From contig JAACJO010000004.1 of NCBI GenBank assembly GCA_013368445.1, positions 1,178,001 to 1,242,000 of the forward strand: a stretch of DNA of 64,000 nt, read 5' to 3'. The notes beneath the pieces are model-generated. The model ran no database searches. It was not told the DNA's origin and saw only the letters and a program-made list of their open reading frames with translations. This DNA is from Leucocoprinus leucothites (lineage: Eukaryota; Basidiomycota; Agaricomycetes; Agaricales; Agaricaceae). This document shows, one piece after another, positions 10,936 to 20,480 of this stretch (positions are counted from its first letter, which is position 1; every line of letters starts with the position of its first letter). The position numbers and the translations under genes are program-made.

Positions 10936-11792
10936 GTCGAGCGACATCTACTGACGCCGAACTCTACTCCATTCATATTGGCATCACCAAGGCCATTTCT
11001 CTCCAATGTGACCACATTATCCTCATCACCGACTGCCTCCCAGCAGCCAAACTAGCTGTTGATCCCTCTATACATTCGAGCCAATCACACTCCATCCAAG
11101 TCTGTCGACTTTTATCCAATTGGCTCACAGCCAAACCTTCTCGCTCCATTGACTTCTGGGACATCCCTTCCAAATAGCGCTGGAAGCCTCACCTTAAAGT
11201 CCACAAAGACGTCACTTCCACACGCATACACGCCCCCCCTCGATTAGGCGCTACCCTTGATTTCTTGCAACACAAAATTACCAACGACTGCCAGAAATCC
11301 TGGGAGTCCACTTTCTGGAAGAAAAGATACTGCGGCAGTGGCTTCCTTCTTTCAAAAAAGAATCGCAAGTTCCTCACCCCCACCTACATCAAAGGGGGCA
11401 CCTGGCTTCCTTTAGCCAATGAATCGCCATCATTATGTGCGCGTATGACACGTGCCATCCTCAATCATGCTCCTATTGGAGCTTATCGCGAGAGGTTCTT
11501 CCCCCTCGAACCCAAATCCTGTCGTTGTGGCCATCGCCTGGAAACACGACATCATATCCTGTGTTACTGCCCCCTCTATCCCTTCCGCACTCAATGGGTG
11601 CAATGCGCTTTCCCTCAGTATGTGTTCCTTGTTGAGTTCTTGAAAAAGAACCTGGCCACCTTTGCTTTTACCAATCACGACACGTGTCCACCGCCGCCTC
11701 AAGCTCCTGTGCCCGCTGAACCAAATGAAGGTGAACTATATTCTTTCATCTCTTCTCTTTTCTTTTCCTTTGAGACCGATCTCTGTGTATGA
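10936..11792 (+). pseudogene. A1 ORF2, second part: RNase H and C-terminal CCHC
   Basis: The ORF2 frame continues after B1. RNase H shows STDAELYSIHIGI (catalytic Glu) and LITDCLPAAKLA (second Asp); the first Asp (TDTSVPLVG) is upstream near 8480. A TAG at 11175-11177 interrupts it. The C-terminus has CRCGHRLETRHHILCYC (about 11520-11570), the Cys/His knuckle typical of LINE ORF2 tails. It ends at TGA 11790-11792. Confidence 0.88.
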
Positions 11793-11991
11793 CACCTTGT
11801 TCTATAGTCTCTTTCGAGTCTTATCTATGTTGCTGGTCTAATCGTGTATAGTCTCTGTCTTAAGCAGTCTCCGACCACTTCGTGTACCCCAGCTTGCTGT
11901 AGTGTACCGTCTGTTTGTAATATTTAGTTGAGAGCGGACTGCGATCGAGCACCGCTATATAAATTCATTGATTTAAAAAAAAATAAAAAAA
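11793..11991 (+). other. LINE-A 3' UTR, hairpin and A-tail
   Basis: About 180 bases of 3' UTR lead to the hairpin at 11934-11955 (stem GCGG/CCGC and TGC/GCA with an AC bulge), then TATAAATTCATTGATTT and an impure A-tail. The same end occurs in A5, A6, A7 and A9. Confidence 0.8.
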
Positions 11992-12006
11992 TAACTCGCC
12001 TCATGC

Positions 12007-14103
12007 GAAAACACATACAGTGGAACTTCAATGAAAAAGCTTGCAAGGCTTTTAACTCCCTCAAGGAGGCCTTTATGCCTGCACCAGTTCTTACCCATTG
12101 GATTCCTGATACACAAATTATTGTGGAAACTGATGCCTCTAACTATGCCCTGGCAGCTATACTCTCTATCATTGCTCCTGATGGAGATATTCACCCTATT
12201 GCTTTCCATTCCTGTACATTTTCCACATCCGAGCTTAACTACGACACCCACGACAAGGAACTGCTTGCAATTTTTGAAGCATTCCGAATCTGGCGCCATT
12301 ATCTAGAAGGCGCTGCACTTCCTATTGATGTGGTCACTGATCATAGGAACCTTGAGTATTTCTCTACCACAAAGATACTAACATGCAGACAAGCCAGATG
12401 GTCTGAGTTCTTATCGCAGTTCAACCTTGTTATTTGATTTAGACCTGGTAAGCTTGGAACAAAACCAGATGCCCTAACTAGATGTTGGGACGTCTACCCA
12501 AAAGGGGGGAATAATGGCTACACCATGGTTAATCCTCACAATTTCCGACCTGTCTTTACTAATGAACAACTTTCTACTTCTATTTGTGCTTCATATCTTT
12601 ATACACCTGTGCTGTGTGCTGGTCTTATTATGGACATTTCGCAACTTCGCATAGACATTCTTTCCACTATTTCCACTGACGATTCTGTTTCTGATCATTT
12701 TGCTTATCCAGAGGGTCGCTGGTCCAAAGACTCCGAGGGTTTCTTGTTACTTGATGGTAGAATCTACATTCCCAATACTAACAATCTTCATTTGCGCATT
12801 TTGCAGTACTATCACAACCATGCACTCACTGGCCATTTCGGTCAAAACAAAACTCTAGAACTTGTTCGCCATGAGTATATGTGGCCAAATATCCGCGACT
12901 TTGTCAAGGATTACTGCAAAAGTTGTGTCACCTGTTCAAGATCGAAAACTCAATGCCATCGTCCCTATGGAACTCTCAAGCAACTTCCCATACCATCGCG
13001 ACCTTGGGATTCAATTTCTATGGATTTCATCGAAAAACTTCCAAAGTCCTCAGGGTTTGACTCAATTCTGGTCATTTTGGATAGGCTAACCAAACAAGCG
13101 ATTTTCATTCCAACTCATGATACCATTACTTCCACAGAACTCGCTAAACTCTTTGTCATTCATGTCTTCTCCAAACATGGTATTCCTGCTAATGTTACCT
13201 CTGATCACAGTTTGGAATTTGTTTCACACTTTTTCCGATCGCTAGGAGAAGCTTTGGACATGAAGTTACACTTCACGTCAGGTTATCATCCTGAAGGTGA
13301 CGGTCAGACTGAACGAACTAACCAAACTCTTGAACAGTACTTGCGCATTTATTGCAACTACCAACAGAGTAATTGGTCCGACCTATTACCTATAACTGAG
13401 TTTGCTTTCAATAATTCTCCTTCCGCTACCACTGGTATCTCTCCGTTCTTCACTAATAAAGGTTACCACCCTAATATCACAGTTCACCCTGAGAGGGATC
13501 TCGCATCAGCTTGTGCTTGTGACTTCACTGTGGATTTAGACAAACTACATTCGACTCTCAAGTTGGAAATTGCTCATGCCCAGCATCGCTATCAGGCCAA
13601 TGCTGATGATCGCTGTCTTGTTGCACCTGCATTTAAGATTGGTGATAAGGTCTTTGTCAAAGTGCAGTACTTCCGCATGACGAGACCTTCGAAGAAACTC
13701 TCCAAAAAATACCTTGGACCCTACAAAATTATCTCCCAACCAGGTTCACATTCTTTTACTCTTTGACTTCCTGACTCTATGCATGCTGTTCATCCTGTAT
13801 TCCATGTTTCCATGCTTGAACCTTTCACCCCTAGCTCCATTCCAAATCGTGTCACATCACCACCATTTGCAGTGGAGGTTGATGGAGAACCAGAATACGA
13901 AGTTGATTGCATCGTTGATTCAAAGATCAATTGACATTGACGCGCTTGTAAACTCCTTTACAAAGTAGTATGGCTTGGTTACAAAGATACGGATGAAGCA
14001 GAGTCGTGGTTACCTGCAACAGAGCTCGAACATGCCATAGACCTAGTTTCCGACTTCCACTGCATGTACCCCGATAAACCTGGACCTCTCTCTTCACTTT
14101 AAA
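12007..14103 (+). pseudogene. G1 pol, second part: RNase H, integrase, chromodomain
   Basis: The frame resumes with WNFNEKACKAFNSLKEAF. RNase H carries ETDASNYALAAILS (near 12128). A TGA at 12435-12437 precedes a polypurine-like block at 12501-12513. Integrase shows the HHCC finger (GHFGQNKTLELVRHEY...CKSCVTCSRSK, about 12830-12950), then DSILVILDRLTKQAIF, a mutated SDHSLEF (G2 has SDRGSEF) and GYHPEGDGQTERTNQ. After a stop at 13764-13766 comes a chromodomain-like tail (EPEYEVDCIVDSKIN to DKPGPLSSL) ending at TAA 14101-14103. Chromodomains direct integration to marked chromatin. Confidence 0.9.
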
Positions 14104-14398
14104 ACTACTCACTATCATTTTCAATCTTTTACAGACATTCTCGCATATTCTTTGCAACATTCCTTTTCATTCCAAGTCGATATTCCCAGTCCTTAACATC
14201 TCATTTTCGCTTTCCTTTTCTTTCACACCATACTCACTTCATTCCATCAAGATATTATTTATTACAAAACAAGAAAAACCAAAAGAAAAACATTCAAGTA
14301 GTATACAATTATTCTTCATTAAAAGCAGAGACGACAATGACAGCGATCTTCATAGTCCTTTTCTTTATAGTCCTTTCCCTTTCTACTCCCTCCTTCCC
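14104..14398. other. G1 spacer between pol and accessory gene
   Basis: AT-rich, no coding potential. It is the inverted counterpart of 63768-64000 in G4 (shared CTCATTTTCG and TACAAAACAAGAAAAACC-like stretches), so it is internal element sequence where two convergent genes would end. Confidence 0.75.
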
Positions 14399-15604
14399 TT
14401 ATTTCTGATACCCATGTCCCACACCATTCTTTGATCCCTGCACCATTGCTAGCTTTGCCTCCTTGATCACCACAAGCCTCTCAAGCATCCTTCCATGTAC
14501 CTGTAACACCCTTGTAGTCTTCCTCGATGCTGACACCTGCTCATCCAACACGCTAACCTGCTGTTGCAACATAACCCAATTTTGAAGTTGCACCTGCATA
14601 TTTTCCCTCATTGTGATCTCCAGATTGTCCACTGCTGATGATAATCATGCGACTTCTTGTGAAAGACTTGGGGAATGACCAGGAGCCCACAATAGTTGGG
14701 GCGGAAGGAGCTGAGGAGACTTCATTGCGATTTTAGTAATGTTGCATCACAAATCTGCAAACAAACTTACCACCATCCTAGTGTCCTGTTCAGCGACGAT
14801 CGTGGGTGACCTGATCCCTATTGCTCCAAATGTATCATCATCCACCACAGGTGGGATTTCAGGCAGATTCCACTGCAAAGAGGATGATGGTTGAGTAGAC
14901 GGAGGTAGTGCGAAACTTGATCCCCAATCACTGGAGCTCAATAGCGATGGTTGACTCATGGGAGGCGCCGTTATTTTTCATTTTTTCGATGCTGTTGTTC
15001 TGATTGGTGACAAGCTCACTCCTTGACTAGAGGCCTCCTTCTTTGGATCATCCTGTGGATCATAACACCCCTTCTTTGCTTGTGCACAATATGTACATTT
15101 CCCTAATCCACACTACGACTTACACTCCCACTGCCCAGCGACGCATTGTGAACACGTCACATAACTCTTTCGGTAAGGTAGCCCATTGGTCGGGTTCTGC
15201 TGATGGGCACTGTTCTTCTTCCAAGCGAAGCTTGACAAAGCCCTACTCGACATCGTGACAGGAACGGATACATGATCCATTACTTTGCGCATTCCTGACA
15301 TTGATGCCCTCATTGGTGCTCTCCCCTTACCCTTCGACAATATCTGCAACTCTTCCTCTTCATCATCATCGTCATCATCGCTTCAGACTATCTGTTGCGA
15401 TCTAGTAGTCCTTTGTGTCACAGTAGAAGCTGGATTCGTTGTCACACTATTGCTGGGTTGACTCATTGTCATTCCCGACACCGCAGCCATCGCTGGCTGT
15501 ATGTTTGCTCCCTGTTCGGTGTTCCGATGTTGAATCTCGGCCATGAGTTCGTCATTAGTCATTGCACTTAGGTCAGGGGTTTTCTTCAAGGAGTGGGGAG
15601 CCAT
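14399..15604 (-). pseudogene. G1 antisense accessory gene (Cys-rich plus coiled coil), decayed
   Basis: Homologous along its length to the open gene at 62562-63767 in G4. ATG at 15604 (MAPHSLKKTPDLSAMTNDELMAEI), a Ser/Thr-rich basic region, a Cys cluster (CSQCVAGQWECKS, about 15110-15180) and a C-terminal coiled coil (14399-14632). A GTAAGT donor at 14770-14765 and an acceptor at 14720 (or 14711) define a 51- or 60-nt intron at the same place as in G4. Several stops break the reading. It lies between pol and the 3' LTR on the opposite strand. Function unknown. The conserved intron argues that it was once a spliced cellular-type transcript, not a chance ORF. Confidence 0.75.
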
Positions 15605-15670
15605 GGTGGTAGGAGGCAAGATGATCTTGATAAGGGATCAAGGATCAGTAAGTCCTCGAGGGCTTGGTCC

Positions 15671-15821
15671 TAAAGGGGGAATACTGTCACGATCTGCGAT
15701 TGCAACCTCTCCAATTTGATCTCCAACTATTTTTTTGATTTCCGATTCCCACGATTTTTCATTATTTATCATTTCTATAAATATTTCACAGCCTGTCTCC
15801 ACTCATCATTCTATCAGATTG
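15671..15821 (+). repeat. G1 polypurine tract and partial 3' LTR
   Basis: AAAGGGGGAATAC (15672-15684) directly precedes TGTCACGATCTGCG, the start of the LTR at 15685. The LTR matches the G4 LTR (read from 62481 leftward), including a TATAAATATTTC box near 15778. Only 137 of about 546 bases remain before LINE A2 sequence starts at 15822. Confidence 0.8.
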
Positions 15822-17579
15822 GGTGCTTCCAAAACCTGCCTTGTACATGGCAAGGACTTTGTCGTAAGATAATTCAGGGAAGGTGAGTATCATTTCTCAT
15901 ATCTTGACCCCGTCAATATTGGAGGAGGAGTTGGATGAGGAAGTCACCGGCTGGACACCCCATTGGGCAGCATCAGCGAACGATACATTCTTCTTGTTAA
16001 AATGTTCGGTAAGGGGTTTGGTGGATGCCTTACGGTCAGGGGGGGGAATGGGAGGTGGCATATCAGAGGCACTCTTGGGGTTAGGTTTTGATGGCTGAGC
16101 CTGGCCATCAGAAGAAGGGCGCCCAACTGAGTGCTCAAAATTTCCATTCCCGTTCCTTGGAGTCACATGATTGGAAGGTGGAGGAGGGGCCCAGGAAACT
16201 CGAATAGGACTGGCAGGCTTAGAAGATGTATTGTCATTCTTTGCCTGTAGGGAGCCTGACATAGACAAAATGTCACATGCCTTACCAGAAGACGTAAAGT
16301 CATTCTGGGGGAGAGGAAGGGTGCCCTCAGTGGGAGGGGCTTGGTTGATGTTCATTCGTTCATCATCGATACGAGCTGTAGGGTTAATTTGCCCAACGAC
16401 AATGCCAGGCAGAAATAGGGGGGTAGGGATGGTAGACAGAGAAGGTTTATGTGCCTTTTTTCCCTTCCCTTTACCCTTAGGAGGGGGGGAAGAGTCTGTC
16501 ATTGGAATATCAGAAGGAGGACTATAGTAATGCCTCAATGCTTCGGCAATCATGAGTCCGCTTTCACTATTAATGGGTAAGCAGTCCCATCCTGACTCAA
16601 ACATAGTTGTGAGTAGACAGTAAATCGGTTCCCCCATTTGGGGAAACCTCAGATCTTTCTCACCAGGCTGCAAGCCCAGAGCAGTGCAATGTTTGAAAAA
16701 GTTAGTAACATATTTAAGCACCTCGAGTGCTTTGAAGATGGCTTCACCAACAAGAACAGTTTCTTCGGTGGCTGTGTTTGATGGATCCTTAAGATCCAGA
16801 AGATGTGGTTGTGCAGGTTTAGATCCCTGCGGCTGTGCAGTGATGTCACCAGTGACATCATGTGTGATGTTATGTGTGACATCATTTGTATCAGATGATC
16901 CAGCAAAGAAAGTAGCCAGGGTGCTGGATGGCACAGCATTCCCTGACTCAGCAGATCCATGGATCACATGAGGCAGCCTTGAGGTGGGTGGGTGTCCAAA
17001 GAGCCAAATGGCAGGTTCCCCATTCTTGAGAATCCCATCCTCTAGGTCACTCCATGCATCCCCATGAGAGTTAAGATTGAGAGGATCAGGGGGATTTAAC
17101 TCACCTAGGAATCCCTCACCAAACGGACGGAAAGGAATAGGTGACTTGAAGCCATCATATGTGCTCATCGACACAGTTCTTGAGATGGCTTTAGGTGTGG
17201 TGTCCAATCCTCGACAGACGTCATGAGCATGGGCTCGCTTAGTATGGGACGAGGGAGGAGGGGGAGTTCTAAGGGAAGAATGTGACACTGCATGGGAGAG
17301 TGCAACAGGAGCGTTTATAGGGGAGGAAGGGGTTGAAGATTCAGACAAGTCAGAATCACTCTCACCACTTCCTTCTTCATCAGAGCCAGCTCTGGATGGG
17401 GCAGCAGACTTGGCATCATCACAAACAGAGTGCCTAGTCGATTTGATAGAGAGCACAGGTGATTTAGAGTGGTTGCACTTGTAGGTTGAGACACGTGTTT
17501 CAGTGTTGGCAATGTTCATAGGGTCCAAAGATGGCGGAGGGGTACCCTTAAGGTCCACCCAGTGCAATGGTACAGTCAT
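15822..17579 (-). pseudogene. A2 ORF1, C-terminus missing
   Basis: ATG at 17579 (MTVPLHWVDLKGTPPPS). It is open to a TGA at 15897-15899 (a CGA in other copies, after NIDGVKI), and the frame then continues as EMILTFPEL to the break. The Ser/Pro-rich N-terminus, the EVLKYVTNFFKH...MGEPIYCLLTTMFE core and the PPPKGKGKGKK stretch are all present. The zinc knuckles are lost with the 3' part. Confidence 0.85.
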
Positions 17580-17658
17580 GTTGATAGAATTTGTAGTCAA
17601 TGTAGTATAAGACACCGTCAAAGAAATCGATGATGGTGGTAAGAGGGAAAGGAGGATG
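15822..17658 (-). mobile_element. LINE-A copy A2, 5' half only
   Basis: The 5' end is at 17658 (CATCCTCCTTTCCCTCTTAC on the minus strand) and most of ORF1 is present. It is cut at 15822 by the G1 LTR, so G1 (or a deletion next to it) interrupts A2; the rest of A2 would lie left of G1, outside the window. Confidence 0.85.
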
Positions 17659-18739
17659 GGCGCATGGCCTTGTGGTGGAGATAGGTGACTTCATCGGCAC
17701 TGCCAACAAAGTCGAGGAAGAGTTGGTGGCAGGTGGGGCCTGCAGTTGTCATGCGCGGCTTATGGGTGGTGGGAGTGGCAGCTTGGGCAGCCTGATGCAT
17801 GGCAGTGATGCGATCAGGATCGAGATCGGGGTGGGACTGCGCCAACTTGATCAGTGACACAACCCCGGCAGGGTGGGCCACCTCGGCAAAGGACTTCTTG
17901 ACTGAGGTGGGAGGAGGGGGCGCTTTGGTGGGTGCTCGCTGGGCTTGGCCATCAGACCTAACCCTAGCTTTGGGGGGGCCACTAGCACATGCTTTGGAAG
18001 GTGCTTGCTTGGGCAGTAAGAGTGGACGGGCCGGGGTGGGCTGATGATCCAGGAGCATTTGTTTAGGCACCTCAGGGTCACCCATGCTGATGTCACATGG
18101 ACCTGCTTTATTAGTGGATCTGCGGGACAACTCGTGGTTGCCATGTGGTTGATTAGGGCTGGTCGAAAAGCCCCTAGAGTGAAGAAAGGAGTTAACTGTT
18201 GGCCACCCCTGCTTCTGAAACAATGAAGTGAGCTGGGTATCAGCCCAGCCCCTCTTCCTGAATTCCCACAAACTCCCAACGGTGTAGAGAGTAAATGAGC
18301 ATCAGGCTGTGTCAGTCATGACAGCAGCAGGATCAAGATTTGAGAACCATCTCCCAAATCAATGGAGACCTTCATAGGCGGCAAGGGCCTCCTCCAGGTC
18401 AGGTCCGATGGAGGAGAGAGCAGGGGGGCCAGCCCAGGGTGCGATGGAGCCACTAGGAGCAGCAGAGGAGGGACCTGCAGGGCTCAAAGCCACCGGAGGT
18501 TGAGTAGTAGGTGTGAGGGATGGAACATCACCAGGCACTGGGTGAGGAGGTGACTCGAGGTTAGCCTCTGGGAGGGAGGACCGAGGTCCAGAGAAGCCAC
18601 GGACATTGTGTGGGTCATCGTATGGGTCGAGATGTTCGTCCTCAGACATCTCAGCGATGTTGAACTTGTCATCGGAGGTGTTGGCAGACTCAGTTGTTTG
18701 GCATACAGCCTGTTTAGCTTTGGACTTTTGTTTACCCAT
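17659..18739 (-). pseudogene. B2 ORF1, broken
   Basis: ATG at 18739 (MGKQKSKAKQAVCQTTES, the same subfamily as B4). A stop falls at 18359. A second frame from 18271 carries the middle region (SFAEVAHPAGVVSLIKLAQSHPDLDPDRI and MTTAGPTCHQLFLDFVGSADEVTYLHHKAMR). The zinc knuckles are absent because A2 cuts the gene. Confidence 0.8.
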
Positions 18740-18825
18740 GTAGAATAGGTAGAATATGATGTGTAACTAGACGTCTAATCAAACACCAACTTTCAATGGT
18801 GGTGGTAAGAGGTCAAGGAGGGATG
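17659..18825 (-). mobile_element. LINE-B copy B2, 5' part, host of A2
   Basis: The 5' end at 18825 reads CATCCCTCCTTGACCTCTTA on the minus strand and is followed by the CACCACCATT...GGTG hairpin region. The sequence stops at 17658/17659, where A2 starts. LINE-A sequence (A3) flanks it on the right, so B2 probably inserted into A3. Confidence 0.85.
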
Positions 18826-19460
18826 ACTACCTCATTGGTCGATCGACTCAATTCATGTGGAATACTTTCTTATCTGATGCTCATGATGCAGATGTTGGCA
18901 TAGGGCAAGGATCCACTTTGTCTCCTATACTCTCGGCACTATACTTAGTGCCTCTCATGTTTATGTTTGATCAACATACTCGACTACAATCCATTCCCTC
19001 TTCCCTTCTATCCTTTGTTGACAATGGGCTTTGTATATCTCAAGCAAAGAACTATACTGATACTATTTCTTCCCTCAAATCAGCCTATTCCATCATTAAT
19101 TCCATCTGTACTGACCTTGGATTAGTCATTGAACATGACAAATCTGAGGTCTTCCATTTCTCACAACACCACAATGACTTGAACCCCCCTCTCAACTTAT
19201 CTGATATTGGAGGTCCCATTCTTCATCCAAAACGCTTCTGGCAATACTTAGGCTTCTACTTCAATCATCGCCTTTCATTCCAAGAACATGTTTAGTACTA
19301 TTCCACCAAAGCATTATCCACAGTGAAAGCTATGGGTATACTAGGTAACTCCACCTGAGGCCTTCTCCCTCTCCAAAAATGACTTCTCTATAGGTCATGC
19401 ATTATCCCAGTGGCAACGTATGGCTTCCAATTATGGTACTTTGAAGGCACTTGTAACAAG
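18826..19460 (+). pseudogene. LINE-A fragment A3: RT palm region
   Basis: Matches A1 ORF2 from the LIGRSTQFMWNTF block to the YGFRLWYFEG block. The catalytic box reads FVDNG, with the second Asp replaced by Asn. Stops occur after 19290. It ends abruptly at 19460, where ORF1-type sequence begins. Confidence 0.85.
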
Positions 19461-20408
19461 GTCCGATACTGCCATTGTATGGTTCAACATTTGGGACTTG
19501 CAGAATGGTACTAAAGCCAAGATGTTGGTTAATCATACTATTAACTTTGGCTGACATGTTGGCACTATCTGCACTACCAGTATGCATCCTGGTGTAGCGC
19601 AATGCAGAAATTGCTAGTGATGGGGTCACCCTACTCATGTGTGTCATGCCCTCAGCACTCATTGTCAAATTTGTGGTGGCCCTCATCATGTTGAGAACTA
19701 TCGTTCCATGGCCTAGTGTTGTAAGGCCAACCCCAAATCCAACCCCCCTCATGATGCCACCCCTGATGGCATCCCATGCCCTCACCTCAAGAATTTCAAA
19801 TGTCTCAACTGCAAAGGTGACCACCATGCTAACAACAGTAAATGCCTATTTTGGAGAAACAGGTTCAACTGTACCTGGCACTCTAACAAAGCTGCCAAGT
19901 CACACACTGCATGTGCTGTCCACACTAATACCAATCACTCCAGTGGTAGAGTTGCCATTTAAATATGCCTGGTAAGAACAATGCTATTTCTTCTGTTCAT
20001 ATCTATTTGCAAAATGTGGGACACTCTTATGCCCTTGTTGATACTATTCTTGAGTCTAAGAAGCTGGACTTTGACATTATTTTTCTACAGGACCCACTGT
20101 GGAATCACATCCACAAAGCACCCTCTACAACTGACCCTGAAGGGGACAATGTCATAGGTGCCCCTATTCATCCCAAGTGGCTGTGTAGGGTTTACCTTAC
20201 CAAGTCCAAAGACCCCACCCCCATACTTTGACTTACATTTACAGACATCTTCTCCATATGAGACCCATCCTTTGACAGGATTGGGTCAATCATCATGATA
20301 TCCAAATTCTCAGACTATTCAATTAGGGTAATTACATCCATTTTCTTAACATATATTCTGATTTGTCATCCTTGGCGATTACTTTTCTTTTGACAAATTT
20401 TATCAACA
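19461..20408 (+). pseudogene. LINE-A copy A4, left part: ORF1 C-terminus and ORF2 endonuclease start
   Basis: Begins inside ORF1 (SDTAIVWFNIWDLQNGTKAK), then zinc knuckles with stops. The ORF1 stop and ORF2 start overlap as TAAATATG at 19960-19967. The endonuclease starts MPGKNNAISSVHIY and runs to INM at 20408, where Helitron H1 begins. The frame picks up at 29587. ORF1 has the same TGA after the FG residues (near 19551) as A1. Confidence 0.88.
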
Positions 20409-20440
20409 TGAGTTTTGCTTTGCATGCCTACGGCACTTGG
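20409..20440 (-). other. H1 3'-terminal hairpin and CTCA end
   Basis: On the minus strand the stem GTGCC/GGCAT (GTA loop) lies about a dozen bases from the CTCA terminus. H2 has the same arrangement with a perfect 7-bp stem and a CTCG end. Canonical Helitrons end in CTRR; CTCR here is a variant supported by two elements. Confidence 0.7.
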
Positions 20441-20480
20441 TGGGTGCAATGGTAAATATGAGTTTTGAATACAATCTAAT

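Larger units (their letters stand above)
2651..11991 (+). mobile_element. LINE-A copy A1 (non-LTR, Tad1/I-like), full length, split by B1
   Basis: A1 starts with the family 5' signature at 2651 and ends in an impure A-tail at about 11974-11991, flanked by a 15-bp target-site duplication. It encodes ORF1 (zinc knuckles) and ORF2 (APE endonuclease, RT, RNase H, CCHC). Its own length without B1 is about 7.0 kb, matching the 6,991 bp of A7. Both ORFs carry in-frame stops, so this copy is inactive. The Tad1/I placement rests on the EN-RT-RNase H domain order and is inference. Confidence 0.92.
1..15821 (+). mobile_element. Relict Ty3/Gypsy chromovirus G1, interrupted by LINE A1
   Basis: The left end lies outside the window. 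Own sequence is 1-2650 and 12007-15821, with A1 (2651-11991) between. The order is gag, protease, RT, (A1), RNase H, integrase, chromodomain, a minus-strand accessory gene, a polypurine tract and a partial 3' LTR. The 15-bp duplication TAACTCGCCTCATGC (2636-2650 and 11992-12006) proves that A1 was inserted into once-continuous pol. Many in-frame TGA/TAG codons sit where intact G2 has CGA or CAG, so G1 is dead. Its right end lies inside LINE A2, which resumes at 15822. Confidence 0.9.

Noticed and set aside
15897..16971. Plus-strand ORFs in A2
   Set aside because: Complement of LINE ORF1 with Gly/Ser bias; no conservation apart from the ORF1 frame.
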